From: Bacillota bacterium
Lineage (GTDB): Bacteria > Bacillota > Clostridia > Christensenellales > Aristaeellaceae
Assembly (NCBI GenBank): GCA_023402355.1
Contig: JAEXCG010000125.1
Coordinates: 1-21,734, forward strand
Direction: 5' to 3'
Length of the DNA: 21,734 nucleotides
The translations under genes and the position numbers were made by a program. The notes beneath the pieces were generated by a model. The model was not told the origin of the DNA and did no database searches. It was given only the letters and a program-made list of their open reading frames with translations. Each line of letters opens with the position of its first letter. Within the stretch, counting starts at the first letter, position 1. This document shows, piece after piece, positions 6,831 to 14,401 of the stretch.

Positions 6831-7427
6831 ATGTACGCGTTTATAGAAGGAAAGCTGGAGGAAAAGCGGCAGGGCGAAATCGTCATTAACGCCGGCGGCG
6901 TGGGCTATCAGCTCATCTGCTCGGCTTCGACGGTGGCCGAGGCCCCGCAGGCGGGCGAGCGGTTCCGGGCCTACACGTACCTTTCGGTGCGCGAGGACGC
7001 GATGGACCTGTTCGGCTTTGCGACCAAGGAGGAGCGGGCGATGTTCCTAAAGCTGTGCTCCGTGTCGGGCGTGGGCGCGCGTACGGCGCTGGGGGTGCTG
7101 TCCTCCATGCCGCTGCGGGACCTTTCCATCGCCATCGCCACGGGCGACACGGGCGCGCTTTCGCGCGCGCCGGGCATCGGCAAGAAGACCGCGCAGCGCC
7201 TCGTGCTGGAGCTGAAGGACAAGGTGGAGGCGGGCGAGCTCACCTCCAGCGCCGGGCAGGCCGTGCCCGCCGCCGCGATGGGCGCGCAGCAGGAGGCGGT
7301 GGCGGCGCTGATGGCGCTGGGCTACACCTCCGCTGAGGCGGCGCGCGCCATCAACCAGGTGCAGGGGCAGGCGGACAAGACCGACCAGCTCATCATGCTG
7401 GCGCTGCGCACGCTGGGCGGGAACTGA
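6831..7427 (+). CDS. ruvA: Holliday junction branch-migration protein RuvA
   Basis: A 198-residue protein whose tetramers hold the four-way junction and recruit RuvB. Domain I (OB fold) starts MYAFIEGKLEEKR. Domain II carries two helix-hairpin-helix motifs, CSVSGVGARTAL (about 76-87) and APGIGKKTAQRLVLELK (113-129). A flexible Ala/Gly-rich linker leads to domain III (about 152-198, EAVAALMALGYTSAEA), which contacts RuvB. ATG 6831 is preceded by TAAGGAG. It follows ruvC by 15 bp and precedes ruvB by 22 bp, one operon. Confidence 0.98.
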   Translation: MYAFIEGKLEEKRQGEIVINAGGVGYQLICSASTVAEAPQAGERFRAYTYLSVREDAMDLFGFATKEERAMFLKLCSVSGVGARTALGVLSSMPLRDLSIAIATGDTGALSRAPGIGKKTAQRLVLELKDKVEAGELTSSAGQAVPAAAMGAQQEAVAALMALGYTSAEAARAINQVQGQADKTDQLIMLALRTLGGN

Positions 7428-7449
7428 CGCGGGATGAGGGAGTAAGAGC

Positions 7450-8499
7450 ATGGAAGAAGAACGCTTGGTAACGACGGGCTTTCGGGACGGCGACGAGGAG
7501 ATCGAGCAATCGCTTCGCCCCAAGACGCTGCGCGAGTACATCGGCCAGCAGACCGTCAAGGACAGCCTGAACATCTACATCGAGGCGGCGCGGGCGCGAC
7601 GCGACGCGCTGGACCACATGCTGCTCTACGGCCCGCCGGGCCTTGGCAAGACGACGCTGGCCTGTATCGTGGCGGCGGAGATGGGGCAGAACATCCGCAT
7701 CACCTCCGGCCCGGCCATCGAGCGCCCGGGCGATCTGGCCTCGATCCTCACCAATTTGAGCGCGGGCGACGTGCTCTTCATCGACGAGATTCACCGCCTG
7801 TCGCGCACGGTGGAGGAGGTGCTCTACCCCGCGATGGAGGATTACGCGCTGGACATCATGATCGGCAAGGGGCCGAGCGCGCGCTCCATCCGGCTGGACC
7901 TGCCCAAGTTTACGCTCGTGGGCGCGACCACGCGCGCGGGCCAGCTTTCGGCCCCGCTGCGCGACCGCTTCGGCATCCTGTTCAGGCTGCAGCTTTATTC
8001 GACGGACGAGCTTTCGCTAATCGTGCAGCACAGCGCGAACATCATGAAGATTCCGGCGGAACCGGAGGGCGTGCGCGAGATCGCGCGGCGCTCGCGCGGG
8101 ACGCCGCGCATCGTCAACCGCCTGCTCAAGCGCGTGCGCGACTACGCGCAGGTGCGGGCGGACGGCGTCATCACCTACGAGGTGGCGCGCGAGGCGCTGA
8201 ACCTGCAGGAGATCGACGAGCTGGGGCTCGACCGCGTGGACCGCGCGATGCTCAAGACGATGATGGAAAAGTTCGGCGGCGGGCCGGTCGGCCTGGACAC
8301 GCTGGCCGCGACGACGGGCGAGGACGCGGTGACGATCGAGGACGTGTACGAGCCCTATCTCATGCAACTGGGCTTCATCATGCGCACGCCGCGCGGGCGC
8401 ATCTGCACGCAGGCGGCCTACGACCACATGCGCATTCCCATGCCCGCGGGCAAAGACGCGAAGGACAAGGACGACGGACAGCTCTCGATGCTGGACTGA
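7450..8499 (+). CDS. ruvB: Holliday junction branch-migration ATPase RuvB
   Basis: A 349-residue AAA+ motor that drives branch migration on RuvA-bound junctions. Walker A is GPPGLGKTT at 61-69, Walker B LFIDEIHR at 109-116, sensor 1 GATTRAG at 158-164, and the arginine-finger region APLRDRFG near 168-175. The C-terminal winged-helix domain includes GGGPVGLDTLA and a closing MRTPRGR segment. A Lys/Asp-rich tail (KDAKDKDDG) ends the protein. The length is typical. It is followed by queA after 18 bp, a conserved neighbourhood in many bacteria. Confidence 0.98.
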   Translation: MEEERLVTTGFRDGDEEIEQSLRPKTLREYIGQQTVKDSLNIYIEAARARRDALDHMLLYGPPGLGKTTLACIVAAEMGQNIRITSGPAIERPGDLASILTNLSAGDVLFIDEIHRLSRTVEEVLYPAMEDYALDIMIGKGPSARSIRLDLPKFTLVGATTRAGQLSAPLRDRFGILFRLQLYSTDELSLIVQHSANIMKIPAEPEGVREIARRSRGTPRIVNRLLKRVRDYAQVRADGVITYEVAREALNLQEIDELGLDRVDRAMLKTMMEKFGGGPVGLDTLAATTGEDAVTIEDVYEPYLMQLGFIMRTPRGRICTQAAYDHMRIPMPAGKDAKDKDDGQLSMLD

Positions 8500-8517
8500 C
8501 GCCTTTGGGAGGACGAT

Positions 8518-9561
8518 ATGCTGACATCCGATTTCAACTATGATTTGCCGGAGGAGCTGATCGCGCAGACGCCCATCGAGCCGCGCGACGCGAGCCGGCT
8601 GATGGTCTGCCACGTGCAGACGGGCGCGCGCGAGCACCGGATCTTCCGCGACATCACCGAGTACCTGCGCGCGGGCGACGTGCTGGTGCTCAACGAAACG
8701 CGCGTCATCCCCGCGCGGCTGTACGGCCGCAAGGAGGGCACGGGCGGGGCGATCGAGTTTCTGCTTTTAAAGCGCATCGACCGGGACACGTGGGAGGTCA
8801 TCCTCAAGCCCGGGCGCAAGGCGAAGCCGGGCGCCGTGTTCGTCTTCGGCGAGGGGCTTTTAAAGGCCACGGTGCTGGACATGGCGCAGGACGGCGGGCG
8901 CGTGGTGCGCTTCAGCTACGAGGGCGTGTTCGAGGAAATTCTGGACCGGCTGGGCCAGATGCCGCTGCCGCCCTACATTCACGAAAAGCTTTCCGACAAG
9001 GAGCGCTACCAGACGGTCTACGCCCGGCAGGACGGCTCCGCCGCCGCGCCGACCGCGGGGCTGCACTTCACGCCGGAGCTGCTGGAAAAAGTGAGGGAAA
9101 TGGGCGTTGAAGTCGTGCCCGTCCTGCTGCACGTGGGGCTGGGAACGTTCAGGCCGGTGAAGGAAGAGGACGTATCCCGCCACCACATGCACTCGGAATA
9201 CTACGAGGTGACGGAGGAGGCGGCCGCGCGCATCAACGCGGCGCGCGCCGCGGGCGGGCGCGTCGTCTGCGTGGGCACGACGAGCGTGCGCACGCTGGAG
9301 ACGGTGACGGACGAGGCGGGCGTGGTGCACGCGGGCAGCGGCTACACGCAGATTTTCATCACGCCGGGCGTGCCGCTGCACGCGGTGGACGTGCTGATCA
9401 CGAACTTCCACCTGCCGCAGTCGACGCTGCTGATGCTGGTGAGCGCCCTGATGGGGCGCGAGCAGGCGCTCGCGGCCTATGAAGAGGCGGTGCGCGAGCG
9501 ATACAGGTTCTTTTCGTTTGGGGACGCGATGCTCATCATCGCGAAAGAAGCAGAGGTGTAA
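8518..9561 (+). CDS. queA: S-adenosylmethionine:tRNA ribosyltransferase-isomerase QueA
   Basis: A 347-residue enzyme that transfers and isomerises the ribosyl group of S-adenosylmethionine onto preQ1 already in tRNA, forming epoxyqueuosine at anticodon position 34. Family blocks are visible: FNYDLPEELIAQTPIEPRDA at the N-terminus, LNETRVIPARLYG, TAGLHFTPELL, LLHVGLGTFRPV and NFHLPQSTLLMLVSALMG. GGGAGG precedes ATG 8518. It acts after Tgt, encoded two genes downstream, and lies in the ruvB-queA-tgt-yajC order seen widely. No queG or queH for the final reduction is in the window. Confidence 0.98.
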   Translation: MLTSDFNYDLPEELIAQTPIEPRDASRLMVCHVQTGAREHRIFRDITEYLRAGDVLVLNETRVIPARLYGRKEGTGGAIEFLLLKRIDRDTWEVILKPGRKAKPGAVFVFGEGLLKATVLDMAQDGGRVVRFSYEGVFEEILDRLGQMPLPPYIHEKLSDKERYQTVYARQDGSAAAPTAGLHFTPELLEKVREMGVEVVPVLLHVGLGTFRPVKEEDVSRHHMHSEYYEVTEEAAARINAARAAGGRVVCVGTTSVRTLETVTDEAGVVHAGSGYTQIFITPGVPLHAVDVLITNFHLPQSTLLMLVSALMGREQALAAYEEAVRERYRFFSFGDAMLIIAKEAEV

Positions 9562-9566
9562 AAAAG

Positions 9567-10469
9567 ATGTTTCCGATTGCACAGGCGCCGCAGGCCCTTG
9601 CGGCGTTGATGGACGGAAAGGCGATCTTCGATTTTTATAGGCTGGTGGACGTGGCGCGATACGAGGTCTGCGACATGAGGTGCGGCGCGCTGGACGATGT
9701 GGGCGAGCGCTGCTTTGACGTCTGGCGGCGGGGAAAGGCGTGCGACAACTGCATTTCCCGGGTCGCGACAGAGGAAATGCGGCAGACCGTGAAGATGGAG
9801 AGCGTCGACGGCCAGATCTTCCTGATCGTATCGCAGCCGGTATGCGTGTGCGGCAGGACGCTGGCGCTGGAGCTCATCAAGAACGTGACGGAAAATCTGC
9901 TGGTGAACGACCAGGATCTCGCCGGCAACGTGCGCCTGGAGAGCTACATCGCAAAGATCAACGAGCTGACGGTGCACGATTCTTTCACAGGCCTGTTTAA
10001 CCGCCGCTTCGCGCAGGACGAGCTCGGCCGCGCGGTTCAGGACTTTCAGGAAGGCGACGCGCTGACGGCCGTGCTGCTGGACGTGGACTGGTTCAAGGAG
10101 GTCAACGACACCTACGGCCACCTCAAGGGGGACGAGGTGCTCCTGACGGTCGCGGAAATTCTTGAGACCTACGCGAAGCGCGGCGCGGGCTGGGCCAGCC
10201 GTGTGGGCGGGGACGAGTTCCTCGTCGTGATGAAAAAGGACGCCCAAGAGGCGGGGAAGCTCGCGCGCGAGCTCTGCGAGGCCGTCGAAAACCGTACGTT
10301 TGTCTCCGAGAAGGGGACGTTCCACGTGACGCTCAGCGCGGGTCTGGCTACCTTTGAACCTTGCATGAAGGACTGGCGCGCGCTGTACGAGGCTGCGGAC
10401 CGGAAGATGTACCGGCAGAAAAAGGCGCGGCACGCGCGGCCGCACGACGATAATGGGAGAGCAAGATGA
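9567..10469 (+). CDS. GGDEF diguanylate cyclase with N-terminal cysteine-rich sensor region
   Basis: A 300-residue soluble protein. The C-terminal GGDEF domain (about 137-290) has DSFTGLFNRRF, the metal-binding LLDVDWFKEVNDTYGH and an intact GGDEF at 214-218, so cyclic di-GMP synthesis is expected. The inhibitory RxxD site upstream is degenerate (RGAG), suggesting no product inhibition. The N-terminal region (about 15-95) looks PAS-like and carries Cys35, Cys39, Cys49, Cys59, Cys62, Cys93 and Cys95. The CFDVW...ACDNC pattern could bind a metal, Fe-S cluster or heme, or sense redox state; this is inference. The start ATG lies 5 nt after the queA stop, and its stop overlaps tgt by 4 nt, so it is embedded in the queuosine operon. 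Confidence 0.9.
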   Translation: MFPIAQAPQALAALMDGKAIFDFYRLVDVARYEVCDMRCGALDDVGERCFDVWRRGKACDNCISRVATEEMRQTVKMESVDGQIFLIVSQPVCVCGRTLALELIKNVTENLLVNDQDLAGNVRLESYIAKINELTVHDSFTGLFNRRFAQDELGRAVQDFQEGDALTAVLLDVDWFKEVNDTYGHLKGDEVLLTVAEILETYAKRGAGWASRVGGDEFLVVMKKDAQEAGKLARELCEAVENRTFVSEKGTFHVTLSAGLATFEPCMKDWRALYEAADRKMYRQKKARHARPHDDNGRAR

Positions 10470-11593
10470 ATCAACCGCTGACATTTGAACTTCATAAAAC
10501 CGACGAGCGCACGGGCGCGCGCCGGGGCGTGGTGCATACGCCGCACGGCGACATTCAAACGCCGATCTTCATGCCCGTGGGCACGCAGGCGACCGTCAAG
10601 GCGACGACGCCGCGCGAGCTGGAGGAGGCGGACGCGCAGATCATCCTGTCCAACACCTATCACCTGCACGTGCGCCCGGGCGAGGCGCTGGTAAAGGAGG
10701 CGGGCGGGCTGCACCGGTTCATGTCCTGGAACCACCCGATTCTGACGGACAGCGGCGGGTTCCAGGTGTTTTCCCTCTCCGGGCTTCGCAAGATCAAGGA
10801 GGAGGGCGTAGCGTTTCAGTCGCATCTGGACGGAAGCCGCCTGTTCATCTCGCCCGAGGTCTCCATGCAGATTCAGCAGGATCTGGGCGCGGACATCGCG
10901 ATGTGCTTTGACGTATGCTCGCCCTACCCGTGCGACCACGAGACGGCGGAGGCGGCCATGCACCGAACGCACCGCTGGGCGCAGCGCTGCAAGGATTTTC
11001 ACACGCGCGAGGATCAGGCGCTGTTCGGCATCGTGCAGGGCGCGTTTTACAAGGACCTGCGCATCGAAAGCGCAAAAGTTCTTTCAGACATGGATTTTCC
11101 GGGGTATGGCATCGGCGGGCTCAGCGTGGGCGAGCCCAAGCCCATCATGTACGAGATGCTGGAGGAGCTGATGCCCTACATGCCGAAGCAGAAACCCCGC
11201 TACCTCATGGGCGTGGGCAGCCCGGACTGCCTGGTGGAGGGCGTGCTGCGCGGGGTGGACATGTTCGACTGCGTGCTGGCGACCCGCATCGCCCGGAACG
11301 GCACGGTCTTTACGGACAAAGGGCGGCTCGTCATCCGCAACGCGCAGTACGCGCACGACTTCGGCCCGCTGGAAGAAGGGTGCGACTGCTACGCCTGCCG
11401 GAACTTCTCGCGCGCCTACATCCGCCATCTCATCAAGGCGGGGGAGATCACGGGCGGCAGGCTTGCGACGATCCACAACCTGCGCTACCTGCTCAGGCTC
11501 ATGGAGCGCATCCGCAAGGCCATCGAGGAGGACCGCTTCGAGCAGTTCCATCGCGATTTCTTCGCGAATTACGACATGAGCCGGAACTTTTGA
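10466..11593 (+). CDS. tgt: tRNA-guanine transglycosylase
   Basis: A 375-residue TIM-barrel enzyme that swaps guanine 34 for preQ1 in tRNAs with GUN anticodons, the step before QueA. The catalytic Asp95 is in TDSGGFQVFSLSG, the nucleophilic Asp268 in DMFDCVLATRIARNG, and the zinc site is Cys306, Cys308, Cys311 and His337. The length is normal. The ATG overlaps the stop of the diguanylate cyclase gene (ATGA), implying coupled translation. No clear hairpin terminator follows; a new promoter begins 37 bp after the stop. Confidence 0.98.
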   Translation: MNQPLTFELHKTDERTGARRGVVHTPHGDIQTPIFMPVGTQATVKATTPRELEEADAQIILSNTYHLHVRPGEALVKEAGGLHRFMSWNHPILTDSGGFQVFSLSGLRKIKEEGVAFQSHLDGSRLFISPEVSMQIQQDLGADIAMCFDVCSPYPCDHETAEAAMHRTHRWAQRCKDFHTREDQALFGIVQGAFYKDLRIESAKVLSDMDFPGYGIGGLSVGEPKPIMYEMLEELMPYMPKQKPRYLMGVGSPDCLVEGVLRGVDMFDCVLATRIARNGTVFTDKGRLVIRNAQYAHDFGPLEEGCDCYACRNFSRAYIRHLIKAGEITGGRLATIHNLRYLLRLMERIRKAIEEDRFEQFHRDFFANYDMSRNF

Positions 11594-11630
11594 CCGCCCC
11601 AAAATAATTTGAACGTAGTAGGATTAACCC

Positions 11631-11659
11631 TTGCAATACGCTACGCCAAAAGATATAAT
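11631..11659 (+). promoter_or_regulatory. yajC promoter
   Basis: TTGCAA (11631-11636), a 17-bp spacer and a perfect TATAAT (11654-11659), in an AT-rich gap after tgt. This separates yajC transcription from the queuosine operon, although read-through from tgt remains possible. Confidence 0.85.
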
Positions 11660-11692
11660 AGGGTGTAATTTGGAAAAGGAGTGTTTCTATTC

Positions 11693-12094
11693 ATGATGAA
11701 CGCGTTTTTGAACCTTCTGGCCGATGCTGCCCCTGCCGTGGGCGATGCCGCCGCCGCTGCCGGCGATGGGGCGGCCGAAGTAGGAGCCGTCGGTGGCGCT
11801 GTGGGCCTGATTATGTCCCTGGCGCCGATGATCCTGATCTTCGTCGTCTTCTACTTCATGCTGATCCGTCCGCAGCGCAAGAAGGACAAGGAAGCCAAGG
11901 CGATGCTGGCGGCGCTGAAGGTCGGCGACCGCATCTGCACCATCGGCGGCATCTACGGCACGATCGCCAACATCAAGGACGACGTGCTGACGGTCGAGGT
12001 CGGCGCCGAGAAGACCAAGCTCGTGTTCGCGCGCTGGGCTATCCGCAACGTCGAGGAAATCTCGATTTCCAACGACGCGGAAGCGCTCATCTGA
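11693..12094 (+). CDS. yajC: Preprotein translocase accessory subunit YajC
   Basis: A 133-residue single-span membrane protein of the SecDF-YajC complex. The transmembrane segment (about 38-59, LIMSLAPMILIFVVFYFMLI) is followed by the family hallmark RPQRKKDKEAKAM and a small beta domain (VGDRICTIGGIYGTIANIKD). The Ala/Gly-rich stretch before the membrane span (about 10-37) is longer than in many homologues. AGGAG at 11677-11681 best serves ATG 11693 (or 11696); an upstream GTG at 11681 overlaps that ribosome site and is unlikely. SecDF is encoded 2.8 kb downstream, with the SCIFF genes in between. Confidence 0.95.
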   Translation: MMNAFLNLLADAAPAVGDAAAAAGDGAAEVGAVGGAVGLIMSLAPMILIFVVFYFMLIRPQRKKDKEAKAMLAALKVGDRICTIGGIYGTIANIKDDVLTVEVGAEKTKLVFARWAIRNVEEISISNDAEALI

Positions 12095-12116
12095 TCGGAA
12101 GCGTTTGAGTGATAAG

Positions 12117-12169
12117 GCCTCCCGGACGTGCATAGATTCTTCTATGACACGGACGGGAGGCGCTTTTTT
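12117..12169 (+). terminator. yajC terminator, 3' arm doubles as the next ribosome site
   Basis: GCCTCCCG (12117-12124) pairs with CGGGAGGC (12154-12161). The stem continues inward through CGTG/CACG and CATAGA/TCTATG with small mismatches, giving about 18 pairs, and six Ts follow (12164-12169). GGGAGG in the 3' arm sits 9 nt before ATG 12170, so the same bases act as the ribosome binding site of the following gene. On read-through RNA the hairpin would hide that site. Confidence 0.8.
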
Positions 12170-12628
12170 ATGAAACAGGCGGTACAGGGATCGGTGAAAG
12201 GACAGGCAAAGACGCCGGACACCATGGCCCGGCGTAAGCCGCGCGCGGCGGGGAAGAAGAACAACACGATCAAGAGATTGCTGCTGGGCTTTCTGAGCGC
12301 CCTGGCGGCGACCGTGCTGGGCGTGGTGCTCTTTGCGCTGCTGCTGCGCGTCTGGCAGATGGACAGCGGGGCGATCACGGTCGTCAACCAGGTGCTCAAG
12401 CTGGTCGCGATCCTCGTGGGCGTGCTGGTGGCCGTGGGCCGGGGCGGCGAGCGGGGCGCCATGCGGGGCGCCTGCGTGGGGCTGCTCTACATGGGGCTGG
12501 GCGTCGCGCTCTACGGCGTGTTCAGCGGTCAGCAATTGAGCCTCGCGGGCTACGCGGCGGACGTCGGCATGGGCGTCGCGGCGGGCGGCCTGTGCGGGAT
12601 GATTTTGTCGAATCTTCCGGCGAAATGA
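12170..12628 (+). CDS. TIGR04086-type membrane protein
   Basis: A 152-residue protein: a basic N-terminal tail (about 1-35, rich in Lys and Arg), then four hydrophobic segments at about 37-60, 68-87, 94-115 and 123-148, with a short charged loop (GRGGERGAM) between the second and third. The size, hydrophobic pattern and position between yajC and scfA match the clostridial TIGR04086 family, of unknown function; I assign it by context and shape, not by motif. ATG 12170 uses GGGAGG from the preceding terminator hairpin; a frame-compatible GTG at 12128 lies inside the hairpin and is rejected. The scfA -35 element begins at the base after its stop codon. Confidence 0.78.
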   Translation: MKQAVQGSVKGQAKTPDTMARRKPRAAGKKNNTIKRLLLGFLSALAATVLGVVLFALLLRVWQMDSGAITVVNQVLKLVAILVGVLVAVGRGGERGAMRGACVGLLYMGLGVALYGVFSGQQLSLAGYAADVGMGVAAGGLCGMILSNLPAK

Positions 12629-12657
12629 TTGCATCGGACATAAAACTGTTGTATAAT
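12629..12657 (+). promoter_or_regulatory. scfA promoter
   Basis: TTGCAT (12629-12634), a 17-bp spacer and a perfect TATAAT (12652-12657). Transcription should begin near 12664 with a leader of about 42 nt. The near-consensus form fits high expression of the small peptide gene. Confidence 0.88.
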
Positions 12658-12705
12658 AAGCTATCGTATGGTGTTACACCGAATCTGTTTACGGAGGAAT
12701 GAAGA

Positions 12706-12855
12706 ATGAAGCATATTCAGACCGTTCAGAAGTCCTGCCTGAAGGAAAGCCTGAAGCACGGCGGCTGCGGCGAGTGCCAGGCTTCGTGCCAGAGCGCCTG
12801 CAAGACGTCCTGCACCGTGGCGAACCAGTCCTGCCAGAACAAGAACAACAAGTAA
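12706..12855 (+). CDS. scfA: SCIFF ranthipeptide precursor (six cysteines in forty-five)
   Basis: A 49-residue peptide starting MKHIQTVQKSC and carrying the nearly invariant clostridial core GGCGECQASCQSACKTSC. Cysteines are at 11, 21, 24, 28, 32, 36 and 43: the six of the family plus an extra one at 11 in the leader. The radical SAM maturase encoded downstream is expected to link a cysteine sulfur to a side-chain carbon. In the Clostridium thermocellum system the reported pair is, from memory, Cys32 and Thr37, and both are at those positions here. GGAGG (12693-12697) precedes ATG 12706 by 8 nt. Its biological role is unsettled; signalling has been suggested. The gene has its own promoter and terminator. 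Confidence 0.96.
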   Translation: MKHIQTVQKSCLKESLKHGGCGECQASCQSACKTSCTVANQSCQNKNNK

Positions 12856-12876
12856 GGATTTGGAAGCTTGCCTGAC

Positions 12877-12909
12877 GGCATCCGACATGGTTCGGATGCC
12901 TCTTCTTTT
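12877..12909 (+). terminator. Terminator between scfA and scfB
   Basis: GGCATCCGA (12877-12885) pairs perfectly with TCGGATGCC (12892-12900) around CATGGT, followed by TCTTCTTTT. The T tract is interrupted, so partial read-through into scfB is plausible and would keep maturase below precursor. No good promoter was found between this hairpin and scfB (12910-12997). Confidence 0.8.
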
Positions 12910-12997
12910 GCTTCTCTTAGGCCTACACGCCCCGGCCGCGTGCGAACGCCCGCGGCCCATTTGAACATAGAACCCCAATCCGAAGGAGGAACTGTTT

Positions 12998-14362
12998 TTG
13001 ATTCATACGTTTACATCCTGTGACAAGTACATGGCGCTGGACGTGGGCAGCGGCGCGGTGCACGCGCTGGACGAGCTGGCCTACGACGTGCTGCGATTGC
13101 ACGAGGAGGGCGCTTCCTTTGAAGAGATTCGCGCGCAGCTTGGCGGCAAGTACGCGGCGGAGGAGCTTGAGGAGACGCTGGAAGAAATTGAAGAGCTGAT
13201 CCGCCTGGGGCAGTTGGACACGGACGACGACTACGCGGAGCTGGACGTGAACGCCGATCCCGGCGTGGTCAAGGCCATGTGCCTGCTGGTGACGCAGGAC
13301 TGCAACCTGCGCTGCAAGTACTGCTTTGCCTCCGCGGGCGAGTACCACATGAACGGAAGCTGCCTGATGTCCTTTGAAACGGGCAAGCGCGCGCTGGACT
13401 GGCTGGTCGAAAAGAGCGGAAAGCGCCATGCGCTGGAGGTGGACTTTTTCGGCGGCGAGCCGCTGATGAACTTTGAGGTCGTAAAGCAGCTGGTCGCCTA
13501 CGGCCGCTCGCTGGAAAAGGCGCACGACAAGCAGTTCAAGTTTACGATCACCACCAACGCCGTCGCCCTGACGGACGAGATGATCGACTTCTTCAACCGG
13601 GAGATGCACAACGTCGTGCTTTCGATCGACGGTCGGCCCGAGGTGCACGACCGCATGCGCCCCACGCCCAACGGCAAGGGGTCGTACGAGATCATGATGC
13701 CCAAGGCGCGTCGCCTGGCGGAAAAGCGCGGGCAGAAGGACTACTACGTGCGCGGTACCTACAGCGCGCACAACCTGGACTTTGGAAACGACGTGCTGCA
13801 CCTGGCGGACCTAGGCTTTGAGCAGATTTCCATCGAGCCGGTCGTGGCCGATCCCTCCTGCGAGTACGCGCTCAAGGAGGACATGCTGCCCGCGATCAAG
13901 GACGAGTACGAGCGCCTGGCCCGCGTATACCTGCGCCGCAGGCAAAACAGCGACACGTGGTTCAACTTCTTCCACTTCATGATCGACCTGAAGGGCGGGC
14001 CCTGCCTGCGCAAGCGCCTCACCGGCTGCGGCGCGGGCAACGAATACGTGGCGGTGACCACGGACGGCGACATCTACCCCTGCCACCAGTTCGTAGGCCG
14101 CGAGGGCTACCGCATGGGCAGCGTGCTGGACGGCAGCTTCGACGGCGCAATTCAAAGGCAGTTCGCGGAAAACCACGTGCTGAACAAGGAAAAGTGCTCC
14201 AAGTGCTGGGCGCGCTTCTACTGCAGCGGCGGGTGCGCGGCCAACGCGCAGGCGTTTGGCGGCAACATCCGCGAGCCCTACGACATGGAGTGCCAGATGG
14301 AACGCAAGCGTCTGGAGTGCGCGATGGCGATTTACGCCGTCGAACACGAAGGCGAAGCTTGA
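12998..14362 (+). CDS. scfB: SCIFF maturase, radical SAM/SPASM thioether-forming enzyme
   Basis: A 454-residue peptide-modifying enzyme acting on ScfA. The N-terminal 80 residues (LDVGSGAVHALDELAYDVL onward) form a PqqD-like peptide-recognition domain. The radical SAM cluster is Cys102, Cys106 and Cys109 in CNLRCKYCF, followed by the SAM-binding DFFGGEPLMNFE (149-160). The C-terminal SPASM region has Cys336, Cys344, Cys362, Cys400, Cys403, Cys409, Cys413, Cys432 and Cys441, enough for two auxiliary 4Fe-4S clusters. The start is TTG 12998, supported by AGGAGGA 7 nt upstream and the family N-terminus MIHTF. The weak start codon and the preceding terminator both point to low expression. Confidence 0.96.
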   Translation: MIHTFTSCDKYMALDVGSGAVHALDELAYDVLRLHEEGASFEEIRAQLGGKYAAEELEETLEEIEELIRLGQLDTDDDYAELDVNADPGVVKAMCLLVTQDCNLRCKYCFASAGEYHMNGSCLMSFETGKRALDWLVEKSGKRHALEVDFFGGEPLMNFEVVKQLVAYGRSLEKAHDKQFKFTITTNAVALTDEMIDFFNREMHNVVLSIDGRPEVHDRMRPTPNGKGSYEIMMPKARRLAEKRGQKDYYVRGTYSAHNLDFGNDVLHLADLGFEQISIEPVVADPSCEYALKEDMLPAIKDEYERLARVYLRRRQNSDTWFNFFHFMIDLKGGPCLRKRLTGCGAGNEYVAVTTDGDIYPCHQFVGREGYRMGSVLDGSFDGAIQRQFAENHVLNKEKCSKCWARFYCSGGCAANAQAFGGNIREPYDMECQMERKRLECAMAIYAVEHEGEA

Positions 14363-14387
14363 CGAAACGTACAAAAAGACCTATAAT
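14359..14387 (+). promoter_or_regulatory. Promoter of the small membrane protein gene
   Basis: TTGACG (14359-14364), a 17-bp spacer and a perfect TATAAT (14382-14387). The -35 overlaps the scfB stop codon. The start of transcription would be near 14394. A palindrome lies at 14402-14413 just inside the transcript. Confidence 0.85.
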
Positions 14388-14401
14388 AACTACATCTGTT
14401 T

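Noticed and set aside
8500..8517. preQ1 riboswitch before queA
   Set aside because: The gap to ruvB is only 18 nt, leaving no room for an aptamer.
12128..12169. Upstream GTG start for the TIGR04086-type protein
   Set aside because: It lies inside the terminator hairpin and lacks a ribosome site; ATG 12170 has one.
12699..12705. Earlier ATG before scfA
   Set aside because: It is in a different frame and only 1 nt from GGAGG; the scfA frame matches the SCIFF family.
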